Positions 35,501 through 47,420 of a DNA stretch of 64,000 nucleotides are shown piece after piece. The stretch is from contig NC_052665.1 of the NCBI RefSeq assembly GCF_016802725.1, positions 3,968,001-4,032,000 on the forward strand, in the 5' to 3' direction. Each line of letters opens with the position of its first letter. The first letter of the stretch is position 1. The translations under genes and the position numbers were made by a program. The DNA comes from Solenopsis invicta (Eukaryota > Arthropoda > Insecta > Hymenoptera > Formicidae). The notes under the pieces were generated by a model. The model made no database searches and was not told the DNA's origin. It worked only from the letters and a program-made list of their open reading frames with translations.

Positions 35501-37079
35501 TTGGCTTTCGTTGTCAACGCTTTCTTGCGCTTTCTCGCCCGCGTTCGTTCCTTCCGTCGCGGCCTTCGAACTTCAGCTTCGCGTTCGCTCGATAAATGGA
35601 AGAACCCGGGGCCCGGTAGCCGCACACACCGCGCTTGTTCTTCGCCGACGCGGTATCGTCGAAGTGCTTCTCAATGAGTTTCTCCCGAGTTCCCCCTGTA
35701 TCGACGGGATTGATCGCACGTTTCCTTCTTGTTCGCGTAACTACAAGATGCATGCGGATCCGTCGGCGTGTGAGCACTTGAACTTGGTATCTCGTCTGCA
35801 AACCCTTTGCCGATCGTCGCCAAAGCGTAGCTGAAATCCAAACCCTCTAACAATGAACGAGCGTAAAGATCATAGATCACACGAGAGAATATTTTGAAAA
35901 TTGTTGCTGGATCGTACCAAGAGTCATTACTAAAGATACTCGAATCGTCTTTTGACAATTCTTTTTTGTATATTTTAAATGAGTTTTATTAATATAATTG
36001 TATGAATAAAAAATATTAAATCTTAAGCGATATACTCGAGATAGTCTCGTTGAATTATAAAGTGTATTAAAATATTTGATATACGGTGATAAGAAGAATA
36101 ATAGAAAGGAATTGAAGTAATATGGATTATCAAACGAGTCACTAATAAAATACGCGATATAAAGATTTGCAGAAATATGATGGAAAAATATACGAGTATA
36201 TTGTAAAAGAAGATGTAAATTTGCATAAGCAATGAGCGTAAAAATAAAACGATTTATTACAGAAATAAATGTGTACAAATATACACATTTATGTTACAAA
36301 TTCATATGCTATTAATTCAAAGATATTGATTTATTTTCTTGTTTTAATGAAAAGCCATTTGCAACATGATACTCACGCGATACTTAATTTTTCATAACAT
36401 TTTGATGTTCGAAAATTAAGTAGCAATGCAAGATTCGATAACGTCAAAAGCTAGATTGAAGGTATCCGTAACACGATTTTTGCGAACGCGAGAATTTTGG
36501 AGTCGATCAACGGAATGGAAAGAAATTTCGTAGAAAAGGGGAGAATTTTCCCCGCCTATCGAATGGCTCGTAAAGTTTTAACACCCTTGAGCCATGTGAG
36601 TCTACGGGTGAAATAATATGACTGCGTTTCTCAAAAGTGGCTTTTCCGTCTCCAATCGCCTCTCGCCAGTTCGAATTCGCTCAATTTTAACGAACAACGG
36701 AGGAACTTTGAATCGTAAAACTTCTTCGCTGTATGAGATCGAGAAGAAATCCTATCCTGGTAAGACTGCAACGTTCCAATTTCGCGTATATCTATGAAAT
36801 AAATTGATCGTGTCGATTAAATTGACACGATGCGAAAAAGTTTGACGTAAGAAATCACACGCGTGTCAAACGATCGAACGTGTAACTTTTTCTTTGCGTC
36901 TTACCGCTTGAAATACATTTTCCGTCCTTGCTTTATTTATATAGATATTTGCAGGACAAAGCGTTGCAGAGGAGAATCTGCAATATAAATACTGGCTGTG
37001 CTAGTTATCTTGATAGAGACGGTCGGACAATAAAACACCTCGATACGAGTTAAAAATAGACAGCGCGGTTTCTGCAGAA

Positions 37080-37450
37080 CGAATGTCGGAATGCAAATCG
37101 AGCGGGCGAGGCTAGCTCACGGAGATTGACAAAGCGACGCAATCACGAGCCTCGGCGGGTAATTAGTTAGCAACGCGCAGCGAGGCTTGATCGCTTTCGA
37201 TTTTTCTCGCGCGCGCCGCTCGTTAATTACTAACCACGATCGATACGCCACCGCGAGAGCGGTGAGATCACGGCAACGCGATACAACTAATTTTGCCGGT
37301 GCGCACCGCGCGCGGCTTATTTCCGCGGTGGTAATAAAAGGGCCGGTAATAAATTTAAAGGACTGCGTTAATCGTCCTAACCTCGCGTTTCGCAAAATTC
37401 GCGAATCGCGTCCCCGCCGTGCGTTACGTTTATCAATTTACTGGTAATTG
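37080..37450. promoter_or_regulatory. Enhancer-like island (homeodomain-type sites)
   Basis: GC-rich sequence with GTAATTAG (37,160), GTTAATTAC (37,222), CTAATTTTG (37,288) and AATAAA-type cores, bounded by AT-rich DNA. No coding frame is convincing. Function inferred only. Confidence 0.2.
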
Positions 37451-38543
37451 CACCGCGGATACCTGAACTGTAGAAATTTTATGCCCTTCATTATTACACA
37501 GTGATATTATATTACATATATTAGGTAATCTAATGCAGATTACATTCGACGAAACCCACTATTATCACTGTTGCTAATTTAGTTTCAGCTAATTTGATTA
37601 GAACAATATAACTTTATTAATATAACTGTAATTTATCGTGCGTTGATGGGTAAATTGTGCTAAAGAATGAATTGGATTTTACATTAGAAACTCGTTCAGA
37701 AACTTCTTTGTAGCGACTTCAACTTACTCCGTTAATTCTTTTTGTCGCTACGAGAGAAATAGTTGCTCTTACGTCCAATTACCGTTTGCGAACGCGCTTT
37801 TAACTTTAATCCGACTCATCCTTCACTCTTATTCATTCGCCGTTACGATACTTTTTCATCGTAGATTGGGCTTCGCTCAGTCGCGGGAATATGGGCGATT
37901 GGGGAACATCGATAAAGTTTCACGGCGTCAATTTCAAGCTGCCGCATGAACTTTATTTTAGATAGTGAACAGATCGTCGGAACAGTTTACTGCAATATTT
38001 TCTATTGACGTATGCGCGGACGCGAACATTCGGAAGCGAGATCCTGCGAGACTTTTCCTTCAGAATTCTATCGCAATTTTCACAGTGCACAGTTACATGC
38101 AAACATGCGGGCACGTGGTAATATATATTCGCGATTTTCCGCGATAGAAATTTTACTCTCTCCTACAAAAATCCTCACCGGGCTTCGCTTCAATAGATAG
38201 CTCGCTAACCCGAGATTAAAAATACGAGTTTAATTAATGCATTCCACATCGCGCGGTTTGAGATAACGCCCGCTTCTCGATAGTTAACCATTCCAGCACA
38301 CCAGAAATGTAAACGTCAGTTTTAATGCAATAACGAAAAACGTGTCGATAGTATTCCATCGAATGTAATTGCGATCACGGGTCAATTTATCTGTAAATAC
38401 GATTCCCATGTCGGTCCATTCACGAAAATTGTATTATATAATTAAATATCATAAAGTAAATATTTTAAATATAATTTTTCTTTCACGCATGCACTTCCGT
38501 GAATAACGATTTGTCATTATCGATAAACGTATTAAACGTATAC

Positions 38544-38550
<7 letters not shown>

Positions 38551-38603
<53 letters not shown>
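38551..38603 (+). repeat. (TA)26 microsatellite
   Basis: Uninterrupted for 53 bases and flanked by TATGTG and TGCGTATA. It can form a cruciform, and its length is likely polymorphic. Confidence 0.97.
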
Positions 38604-38606
<3 letters not shown>

Positions 38607-39701
38607 TATAAGTTTATCTTATAATCTCGCACGCGCCGTTGTATCTTCATAATCGAATAGAATGCGCGCGTTTAAAATGATTCGTTCACGGTTGCTCTTC
38701 TCTTTCCTTTACGTCACTTTCATTGTCGTGAAACCAGTACGATTTTAATGAGCAACGAATGCTAACTAGTTTCCAACGTATCGACATGCGAGGATCGAAC
38801 GACGCTCGGCAGTTTCGTCATTCAATTAAATTTCCATCTATCGTATTATTAATCTGCCAACTCACCTGCACGGTTTCTCGATCGAGCACGACGTCTTGTT
38901 CAAACAAGCCAATCAAATATCTTGCCTAGCTATCCCGTGGGACTCCACGACTCTTCGCTTCGATAAAACGTCATAAATCACACTGACGTGCATAAGATCA
39001 GGAGTATTTATTAATTTAACCGAGACGGCTCCGAAATCCATTATGGCTGGTTACGAGGCAGAATACGATTAGCCACAATACGCGTCCTTCAGCGGGGTGA
39101 TGTCGGCCGTCATAAACTACTATCCACGCAGAAGATACTCGAACGAGAGTTTCGTTGTTGAAGACGCGGGCAAGTCATGGACCCCCGCGTGTGCTCGATA
39201 TATGGATTACCAGCTGTGCTTGATGCACGATTAATAATCACCTGTCCCACTTTCCATCCCACAATACCAATCTTACCACTGAATACTACTGATAAATCTC
39301 TCTTATTTGTAAATGAAAGTTATAAAAGATGACGCACACTTTTACGGGGAAAAGTAGATAAACATTAATCTACCGTTAATACATCCACTTTTGCGAATGT
39401 ATATTTATGAGATATTTTCCGAGAAATTGTGGGTGATCACTGATGCGTAGATGAAATTAATTAAGATCCAAGGATGGGGAGGGAGTTGATCAACCGCGGT
39501 GCGTGGGCTAGTCGGTGCTGAATGAGAAACGAGAGGGATGGAAAAAGGTAGGCGAGGGTGTGACAAAGGGGTAATGGAGAGGGAATATATTTTTTACCGT
39601 TCCTGCGCCAGTACCGATGCGGATTAACGGCGAAAGTGGATAAACCGAGCGTCAAGGGCTGCGTACCAACGCAGGGGGGTACGTACTGCCAATAAAACCA
39701 A

Positions 39702-39723
39702 GGGGCGGGAGGAGGGGCGAGGG
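39702..39723 (+). other. G-quadruplex motif
   Basis: GGGG, GGG, GGGG and GGG runs with loops C, AGGA and CGA. No gene is supported nearby. Confidence 0.5.
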
Positions 39724-39924
39724 TGTCAGTATATCACGTGGCTCTGGCTGGTCGTGTCCAACGATACAGTCCAATATATTATCCAGATAGCCATGCTAAT
39801 TCAGCTATAGTCCCCACCGGTTTGCGCCTGACCGAGCGGCCTCCGTGTCACACGGTTGCTGTGCGTGTCGTCGTCTCTCTACATATATACATATACGAAC
39901 GCGACGCATGCATGTATGCGTTTA

Positions 39925-39948
39925 CGCGCGCGCACGCACACACACATA
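39925..39948 (+). repeat. CG/AC alternating tract
   Basis: CGCGCGCACGCACACACACA-type alternating purine-pyrimidine run, a Z-DNA-prone sequence. Confidence 0.8.
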
Positions 39949-40718
39949 CGTGCACTCACATGGCTGCGCCACGCATAGATACGTTTCGTCATCCCGACGG
40001 ATCCAACGGTCTCTCCGCATAGTCGTCCTGCGTGGCAGGGATTTCAGGGAGCATTGCATCCTCGTTACACGGTATTATACGATCGGGCGCGACAGGAGAA
40101 GATTACGTTGCATCGCGCCGAGCCGTGTTTGACCGGAACGAAGATCCGCGCGCATTCTGGGCGGGAGGGAGGTCCATTAATAGGTTTATTCTTGAACGAT
40201 TACCAATAGCGCGTTTGTTATCGGTTCCGATACCGGAGAATGCTGCGCGCTGATAACGTAATAAGCTGATCGTGTGACCGGTAGTCGCATGGCATATCGG
40301 AGAACATAACGAATTCATCTCAAAGTGATTTTAAGGATGTGTTGGCTGCACAATAGAGGTTAAATGTTATCGAAATTTAAAAACAGAAGTTTTCTCTAGA
40401 TTTAATCTTCATTTTTTTTTAATCAACAACAATTTTATCGCAAATGTCCAAATTTTGGCCCTGCAACAAACTGCAAAGAAGAAAACAAGGAAGAATTTGA
40501 TTTAAGGTCACTGCAGTCAATGAACAAATAAAGAATAACTTAATACAATTATATTTTAATAAAATTTTCATGAAAATTAGATTTTAACAATATCAATTAA
40601 TTTTGCAATTTATTATTTTAAAGTTTTATTATCTTAATAGTTTTGTAAACGGTTTTTTATTAGCGACTGTTCACTATAATGGTTTTTGCAGCGAAAATTA
40701 CTATATTTTACTGCAATT

Positions 40719-40965
40719 TAAATAACTTTTAAACGAGTAAGTGGATCTAAATAAATTTTTACACGAATATTTATTAGAGTTTTATTAGTATATGTAAAAA
40801 TTTTGTTTTAATTGGCAATACTATCCCAAATTTACAAATAAATACTGCAAAATACGCAATTTTACATAAGAATCAAAAATAAACAAAAAATTAAATAACT
40901 TTTAAACCAATAAGTGAATTGTGCTCAAATTTTATACAGATACTCAAACGTAATACTCTAATTAA
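40719..40965 (+). repeat. Two diverged direct repeat units, spacing about 174 bp
   Basis: Units at 40,719-40,790 and 40,892-40,965 share TTAAATAACTTTTAAAC, a TAAGTG block and a CTAAT(T)A-type end. They lie in AT-rich DNA (40,330-41,160) that looks like decayed transposon sequence. No coding frame. Confidence 0.45.
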
Positions 40966-41949
40966 ATTTCGCATGGCTTCAAAATTTCTTAATTAACATA
41001 TCTATATGGTATATCTTTTTGTGTCATACGTTGATAGTATAAAAAAAATATTTTTCAATACTATATAAATATTTCTTTTATGAACTATTATTCGTACGGT
41101 TTTTTATAAAAAAATATTTTATTCGCTTTTAATTTTCAATTAGAATTATATTAACTGATAATTTTCGCATCGGCACACATGAATTATCGTTGCACTTACG
41201 CCGGGGCTGCACTGTTACGCCGCGTCGGAAAACTGTCGTTTCGTTCGCTTTGAACTCCTAATTGAAGGTGCTCGCACGTAACAAAGTCCGGAATACAATT
41301 TTGCCGATTTTGGTGTGTTGCGCACGAGAATGGACGTTATCCAATTTCGTTACTTCAACGTTCGTATCGCCTCGTATCGAGAGAGGGAACTCTTCTAGAA
41401 AATAATATTACGCTACGTTTCGTATAACCGCGAGAAATGTTTTGAAAATTTTCGACGGGAGCTATACTAAAACAGAGAGTACTCGAGGTGTGCGGTAATA
41501 ATTTATAAATTATTGGCCTGCCGAATTCTCACTCGCAAAACATATAACGTGTCGAATTTTTCACAGTTAACGGGGCGCGAGAAAGAAATGACTTATTAAA
41601 AAGCGTTTCTCTTAAAAAACTTTGAATTATTAATTTGACGTTATATTAGGAGCGATAACTTTGGAAGCACCGATAGATTTATGAATTATTTTTTTCCTCT
41701 CTCACTTTCTTTCTCCCCTTGGCCTCCCTTTCTCTCGCATAATATTTCCTCAACCTCCGGCTTAAAGGAATTAGCGCTCGTAAAGCGACGAAACATCCTC
41801 GTGTTACACCTGTCGTCGTGCAGTAAACTGGTTCCGACGGAGATACAGGCGCGTTTGCAACGGTCTCAATTAGCCTGGCTTCGCAGTTCGTTAGACCCTT
41901 TAAAACCGGTTTGCAGCGCTAAATGTTTTCAGTGACGGGAGCGCGCGAA

Positions 41950-42015
41950 TGCACACACGCACACGCACATACATGCACACGGGCGCGCATGTATACACAC
42001 ACACATACACACACC
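41950..42015 (+). repeat. AC-rich interrupted microsatellite
   Basis: Repeated ACAC and CATAC units mixed with GCGC steps. Confidence 0.85.
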
Positions 42016-42510
42016 GACACGCTTGAAAATGCGTGTAGAAAGGATGAAAAGCAAGCGGAATGAAGGAAGTGAACCAAGGTCGTTTCCAAGTGAACGAAAT
42101 TGCGTAACGCGAGACATCGAGGGGTGGTAACTAGTTTAACCTGTGAAATTTAGTACGGTTTACTCCGGCGGTGTGAAAACTTATATTCTCTTACCTGGCA
42201 TTAAGATCGTGTTTTGTCGTATAAGCTCCGATAATAGAAGCGAGGCATACGAAAGACTTACGATACTTGTGCATACAGTGACATTATTTGCCACTCATTT
42301 AACTCTGCTCGCGTACTTGAATTTTGATTTATTTTATAATATAGTACACAGAAATTATACAGTGAGAAAAAGCAGGAAAAAATGTTCTTTTTAGTCATAT
42401 AGATAGTACCGTGTATATACAGAGACAGAATGAATCCTTTACTGTATAAAAAAAAAATGTGTACGTGCTCATTATTTGTACAATAGAAAATAAAAGACAT
42501 TTATCTTTGT

Positions 42511-42569
42511 AAAAAAAAAAAAAAAAAACTAATGGCCATCGCTGCACGGGTATAAAAAAAAAAAAAAAA
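42511..42569 (+). repeat. Two poly(A) tracts (A18 and A16) 25 bases apart
   Basis: A18 at 42,511-42,528 and A16 at 42,554-42,569 are separated by a GC-richer block, ACTAATGGCCATCGCTGC and a few bases. This could be two retroposon tails or simple slippage. No retroposon body was recognised upstream. Confidence 0.7.
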
Positions 42570-43442
42570 CGAAAAATTTTGGTACGGTAGAATCAGAGAA
42601 TTGACACACCAAATGACCCATTAAACGGAGTGGAAATATCGTCTGTGGAAAGTTCGTCCGTTAGTGGCGGTCGAAGTAATTAAACTGAAAACGTGTCAAA
42701 CGGACATTTGTAATGTCAGCATTAACGAACACGTTTTTCACCGCGAGCAATAAAACTTCATAACTATTTCATAAACACAGATAGCTGGATTGTGCGAGAG
42801 AGATATCGATATAATTTATTTTTCCCGCTTATTTCCCCGGGGACCTTCCTCCTCTTGCCCAGATATTGAGACTTCTCCGATAGTCGCTTTTTTCGTTGTT
42901 TTTTGCACGCGCGTACCCCTTTCCAACTGAAATAAATTTATTTTTAAAAGGGATTGCATACATGGTGAAAGCTCGTGTATCTGCAACTCGACTTCGATTT
43001 ATGGATAAGTGATTTGTGTATGAAATGTATATACATTTGCGAACACTTGTCAGCTCTCGCATTCATCATTCTTTTTTTTTATGTCACATTTTGTAAATGC
43101 AAAAAATGTGTTAAATCAAGACAGTGCCAAAAGTGTTTTGTGATGCACACAAATTTGGTATTCGCATTTAATGGTAGATGCATAATTAATTGAATGCTGA
43201 TAAAAGCACGTAACGCATAATTCACGGAACCGTCGAAACACCAAAAATTCCACGCGAAAGCGCTTCTTCGGCGCGTCTACTCCCTCCCCCCATTCAAGTC
43301 GACGATATTACGCTCCCCCAGCACGCAGAATTCTTAATTAAGCACGCTACGATTTGCGAGGGCCTTTGATTTCAACGATCGGCCCTCCCTCGGCAATAAA
43401 GCCGCGACTTAGCTCGAAGTTGAGAGAACGCAGGGAGATCCC

Positions 43443-43511
43443 ATCTCTATCTTTCTCACTTTCTCTTCTCTCGCTCTTGCTCTCTCTCTCTCTTTCTCTC
43501 CCCCTCTCTCG
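43443..43511 (+). repeat. CT-rich microsatellite
   Basis: Interrupted CT tract with a pure core at about 43,480-43,493. It drives the low-complexity frame 43,354-43,878. Confidence 0.9.
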
Positions 43512-43661
43512 GTGCGCGAGCATTTTCGCGCAAAAGTTAAATCCGCGCGCGCCGCGTACTCGAGGGCTACCTCGAGCGTACATTATTTCATTAACCGTGC
43601 TTTCCTCATCGACCTGCGCCGTCCTCTACCTCCAACCTCATCGTTACCACCACTTTCGCAG

Positions 43662-43722
43662 GCGGCGCGGACGCCCTGTTCCCAGCACCGAGAGAACGGA
43701 GCCACGGACATGGCCGACGTCG
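43662..43722 (+). CDS. Weak candidate third exon or alternative first exon
   Basis: A pyrimidine-rich stretch (43,618-43,661) ends in TTTCGCAG and is followed by 61 GC-rich bases and the possible donor TCG|GTGGGT at 43,723. Entering in phase 2 from the 30,678 exon, it completes an arginine codon and reads RRGRPVPSTERTEPRTWPTS with no stop, leaving phase 0. The frame also stays open beyond the donor, so openness proves little here. A second reading is possible: ATG at 43,710 has a good context (GGACATGG) and encodes MADV before the same donor, so this could be an alternative first exon. The surrounding sequence is CpG-rich and CT-rich on both sides. I favour neither reading strongly, and chance is a real possibility. 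Confidence 0.2.
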
Positions 43723-43848
43723 GTGGGTAATAGCGTCGCAAGAATGAAACCAAGGAGGGCGGCGAGGATAAGGCAGGGCGACCGCTTCGCGCGCTGCCCC
43801 ATTCTAACCGGCTCTCTCTTCATCCCTTCATCCCTTCCTCCCTCCCCC

Positions 43849-43868
43849 CTCTCTCTCTCTCTCTCTCT
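43849..43868 (+). repeat. (CT)10 microsatellite
   Basis: Pure CT run after a CCCTTCCTCC-rich stretch. Confidence 0.9.
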
Positions 43869-45604
43869 TTCATATTAATTAATTTGCTCGAGAGTTTTAA
43901 CGACTTATTGCACTTCAATTAACTCATTTTAAATTGCATAATCCCCACACCTCGGGGGCTGGAAACCGGTACCCGCGATAAACTGCGGCGTACTCTTGCT
44001 TCTACGCCACGAGAGACCGAGTCCGAGCATGTTATGCACGTATAAAGGCAGGACATGGTCCTACGTAATTTTGTGTATTCCCCCTACGGCCTACTGATTT
44101 CAACCAAAATAACTAATGACTTATTCCATTAACTCGTACAATTTAAATTTTAACTTGTACAGCAGTTCAATTTATTCTTTCTCGAGCTATGAGTCAGCTA
44201 AGACATATTCAGTTGGCTAGTAGAAAGTAAAAAATTTAAATAAATCATAAAATATTAAAATAAATCAAACTTTTTAAATTACGCGGCGTGTTTCTCGAAT
44301 GCGATATAAATATGTTGTCTCCTAAGATTCTTTTGTAATTATTAATACTGCTATCGATTATTTAATGATACATCTCGCGAAAGAAATAGCGCTCTTGATT
44401 ATTACTTCCAGATATACGAGGCAATTACAATACAAATCAATAACATAAAGTTTACGCGAGGAGCAGAGAACAGAGTGTTATTTAGAAGACCACGCGCACA
44501 ATCCCCGGAAACGTTTCAAAAAGTTCGGGATCGAGACGGGCGGGGGCTCGCATAGAAAGTCAGAGCTCGCTGCCGCGGGGGTGGCAGACCGCGACCGATC
44601 TGAAAGGAACGAGCCGAAGTTTGCGGAGGGGCCCCGGGATCGCCTGGAACTCATTCGTAAGCGAAGACCGATCCTGCCCGTAATTACAATTCGAACAAAG
44701 TTATGCCGGTTCGGAGCGGCGGAGGATGTGTCAAGTATTTAATCAGCGCCGGGCCGAGTCTCTGCGTGAGACAATGGATGGCGGCCAACTCTCTTATACG
44801 AAGCTTGTCCTCACCCCGTCGCGACATCCCTTGCCCTAGCATTCGTCTATTTCCAGTACGACTGCGGCTGCAATTATGTCGACCTCATTTCAGAGCAGCT
44901 TTACTCCTCTTTACGCGCATTGTACTGTTCATCTATATCTTCCTCCTTCATCGAATCTCGCATGCTCTTCGTGTCCATTTCGTGCTTTTCCCTTTTTTTT
45001 TTGCGCACAGTTTCGTGTCTTTCAGTCTCTTTCTCATACTCAACGTTCGGCCAGCTTTACGTTTTTTTTTATATCACTTTACATTCAATTATAGATATAT
45101 ATATACGTGAGAAAGAGTTTGTGTAAACTTAAAAATTCCGTGCGTTTTGAAGATTATAATCTGTTTATCTAAAACAATTTATAGCGATACACGAACAATT
45201 TACGTCTACTTAGGTGGCGTTTTTACGACGGAATTCCGAAAATAAAAGTAGCTCAGTGGTATTTCGTTTGTAATCTTTGGTATCTGATCGCGTGGGAGGC
45301 ATGCTACCCCTGCAAGCTAGTACATCTACCCCTTGGTATTCGCCATCTCGATATACGCGGCAGCGACGTCTGTTCCTCGAATCACGCGCGGTCCGTACAA
45401 ATTCCCGAGTTACACGCAAGCTGCACGTCAGTGGCTTTCGCAAAGAAATCCGTTAACTGGCTAAATAATTACATCGTTTTCTCGGCATAAAGGCCAACCT
45501 TTTCAAAGTCGGCCATTATCTTACACTTTGTCTCTTATCATTTTTTATTTTGCAGTTTTAAATCGACCTTAATAAATGCAATTGGTTACAAACTTTGGTT
45601 GGTA

Positions 45605-45817
45605 CATCGAGAAAAAAAAAGTTAAATTTATTAATGGCTATATTTTTCAACTTGATTAAATTTCTTCGCTTCAAATATTTAACTCGGATACATAAAATAC
45701 GTTAACTTTAATTTAAGCATCTATATATTTAATTTAAAAATGCAGAAATACATAAATTTGAAGAAATTTAATCAAATCGAAAAATTTAGTCAAGTCAACA
45801 ACATTCTTTTCTCAGCG
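45605..45817. mobile_element. GAGAAAAAA-ended MITE with strong internal stem
   Basis: Ends are CATCGAGAAAAAAAAAG (left) and CGCTGAGAAAAGAATG (right, complemented), with TA outside each (45,603-45,604 and 45,818-45,819). An inner inverted repeat pairs 45,643-45,667 with 45,760-45,784, 25 bases with two mismatches around TTGATTAAATTTCTTC. A further AT-rich inverted segment lies between. No coding capacity. Confidence 0.7.
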
Positions 45818-47199
45818 TATTTTAAATAATTTTATATTCGGGATTTACTTCTTGTCAAAATTGATTTATGGACATATATTGCAAACAATTATACTAAAAT
45901 TATGCAAATAATTATGCTAGAATTTTTATAGTAGAAAAAAAATTAGATAAAATTTTGATTAGAAAAACGTTAACGTGATAATTATTGGGTCTTTAGGTTA
46001 TTAGAAGTTTTTAATATGCTTGAATTGTTAGCAAAAAGTATCATATATATTTTATAATATTTGACGTACTCTCGTTGAAGCGTTACAAACAAATCCGCTG
46101 GAAACAAGCACATTAATAATATTACAAAATATATTAATGCATGCCTGTACGCGTGAAACGTTTTACAACTAAACGTATTCCTGATGAGAATGACGTGCAT
46201 GGAATATAGAGCATAACGGCATTGGTTTCCCCTGTGTATTGCTCGCGTGCGGTTACACAAATATGGACGAACGCACTCCAAATTAAGGTTTAGAGTTTGT
46301 ACAAATCAGTATCGAAGTTATGGACGTGCCGAGCTGGTAAATCTAAATCCCTCGCGATTGTCTGTCAATTATTTATGATTGGCGGCAATTTGTCCAATCG
46401 AGAATAAGCCCTTTCCTACTGGATGGGGGTTTACCGACTGCCATTCAATGTTTTGGACTGTATTATCCGTTTCTCTCTCTACCGTGTTTTTCTCGTCTGC
46501 GTAGTCGCGCAGACACGTGTTTATAAAAAATCCAAAGGAAAACAATTTAACTTATATTTCTCAAAACATCTATATTGCACCGAGCAGAAATGTTATCACG
46601 AACAAACTACGCGTTGGTGTGAAGCATAGTTTTGATAACAAACGTTACGTTATACTGAAAATTCAATCGGGGTCACGGAATTTCCATTTAAATTGTATTT
46701 TTGCACGGGATATAAATGTGCACTGCCAACCCAATTAATTAATTCTGACAATCAGTCCGATCCTCTTCATTGCGAAACAACATATCAGGTTCGGCGCCAT
46801 TTCAATAGACATTACGTTATTGCGAAAGATACAAAGGCAACAACCCACCAAGAATGATATTGACGCTATTTCCGGCCAACCAATTTAGAAACTTGAAACA
46901 AAACCGCTAAGCTTCTGGTGCTTAAACTCTGAAAAAGAACCAGACTTTCCAGCTTCATTCCACCCAACGATAAGCAGCCGCATAAAAAGTCTACTCGCGT
47001 GACACACACAGCACTTTTTATTCCTAGGTTTGAACTTTTTTAAAGCAACGCAACTCCGATACTACATTTTCATTTATTCATTCTTTCATATATTTCAATA
47101 AGTTGATAATTAATGAAATGGCAGCTGAGTTAACAAAACGTTTCCGATATCTCGTCGGTGAAATCGCAAGTTCATACACCGCTGTTGATTGAAATAACG

Positions 47200-47420
47200 C
47201 GCGGCAATCTCTCGTATATCGAGTCTTGAATGAAAGCGTCGCAACACGACGTTAATTAAGCGCAACGAGAAAATTAATGACGACTAACTTTCGGCGCGCT
47301 GAATTACGCGCGCCCTCCCGACTTTGCCCGCGACATGTAATCATCGTGACGATCGAGCCGCGTTTTTTTTTGTATCCGTCGAAATTTATTTGCATGATGT
47401 TTCCCTAACAAGCCGTTGCG
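47200..47420. promoter_or_regulatory. Enhancer-like island (homeodomain-type sites)
   Basis: GC-rich blocks with GTTAATTAAG (47,252), AAATTAATGAC (47,272), TGTAATCATC and TTTGCATGATG. Function inferred only. Confidence 0.2.

Larger units (their letters stand above)
30721..43661. other. Candidate intron 2 or intergenic DNA
   Basis: AT-rich stretches (31,200-31,480, 32,260-32,850, 33,480-35,080 and 40,330-41,160) alternate with CpG-richer ones (31,740-32,100, 32,900-33,330, 35,300-35,860, 37,080-37,450 and 39,460-40,260). On the minus strand CTCGAG|GTGAGTGCAG at 35,304-35,294 is a strong-looking donor at the edge of a CpG-rich stretch, so a minus-strand leader exon at about 35,304-35,800 is possible. 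No named coding sequence is seen. Confidence 0.4.

Noticed and set aside
38866..38925. Minus-strand segment ending GTGCAG|GTGAGTTGG that reads YLIGLFEQDVVLDRETVQ
   Set aside because: The donor is excellent and the peptide looks protein-like. But all three frames stop within about 60-80 bases upstream and no acceptor with a pyrimidine tract precedes it, so I treat it as chance.
43354..43878. 174-codon plus-strand frame
   Set aside because: Both ends are CT-microsatellite translations. Only the internal 61-base segment is kept, as a weak exon candidate.
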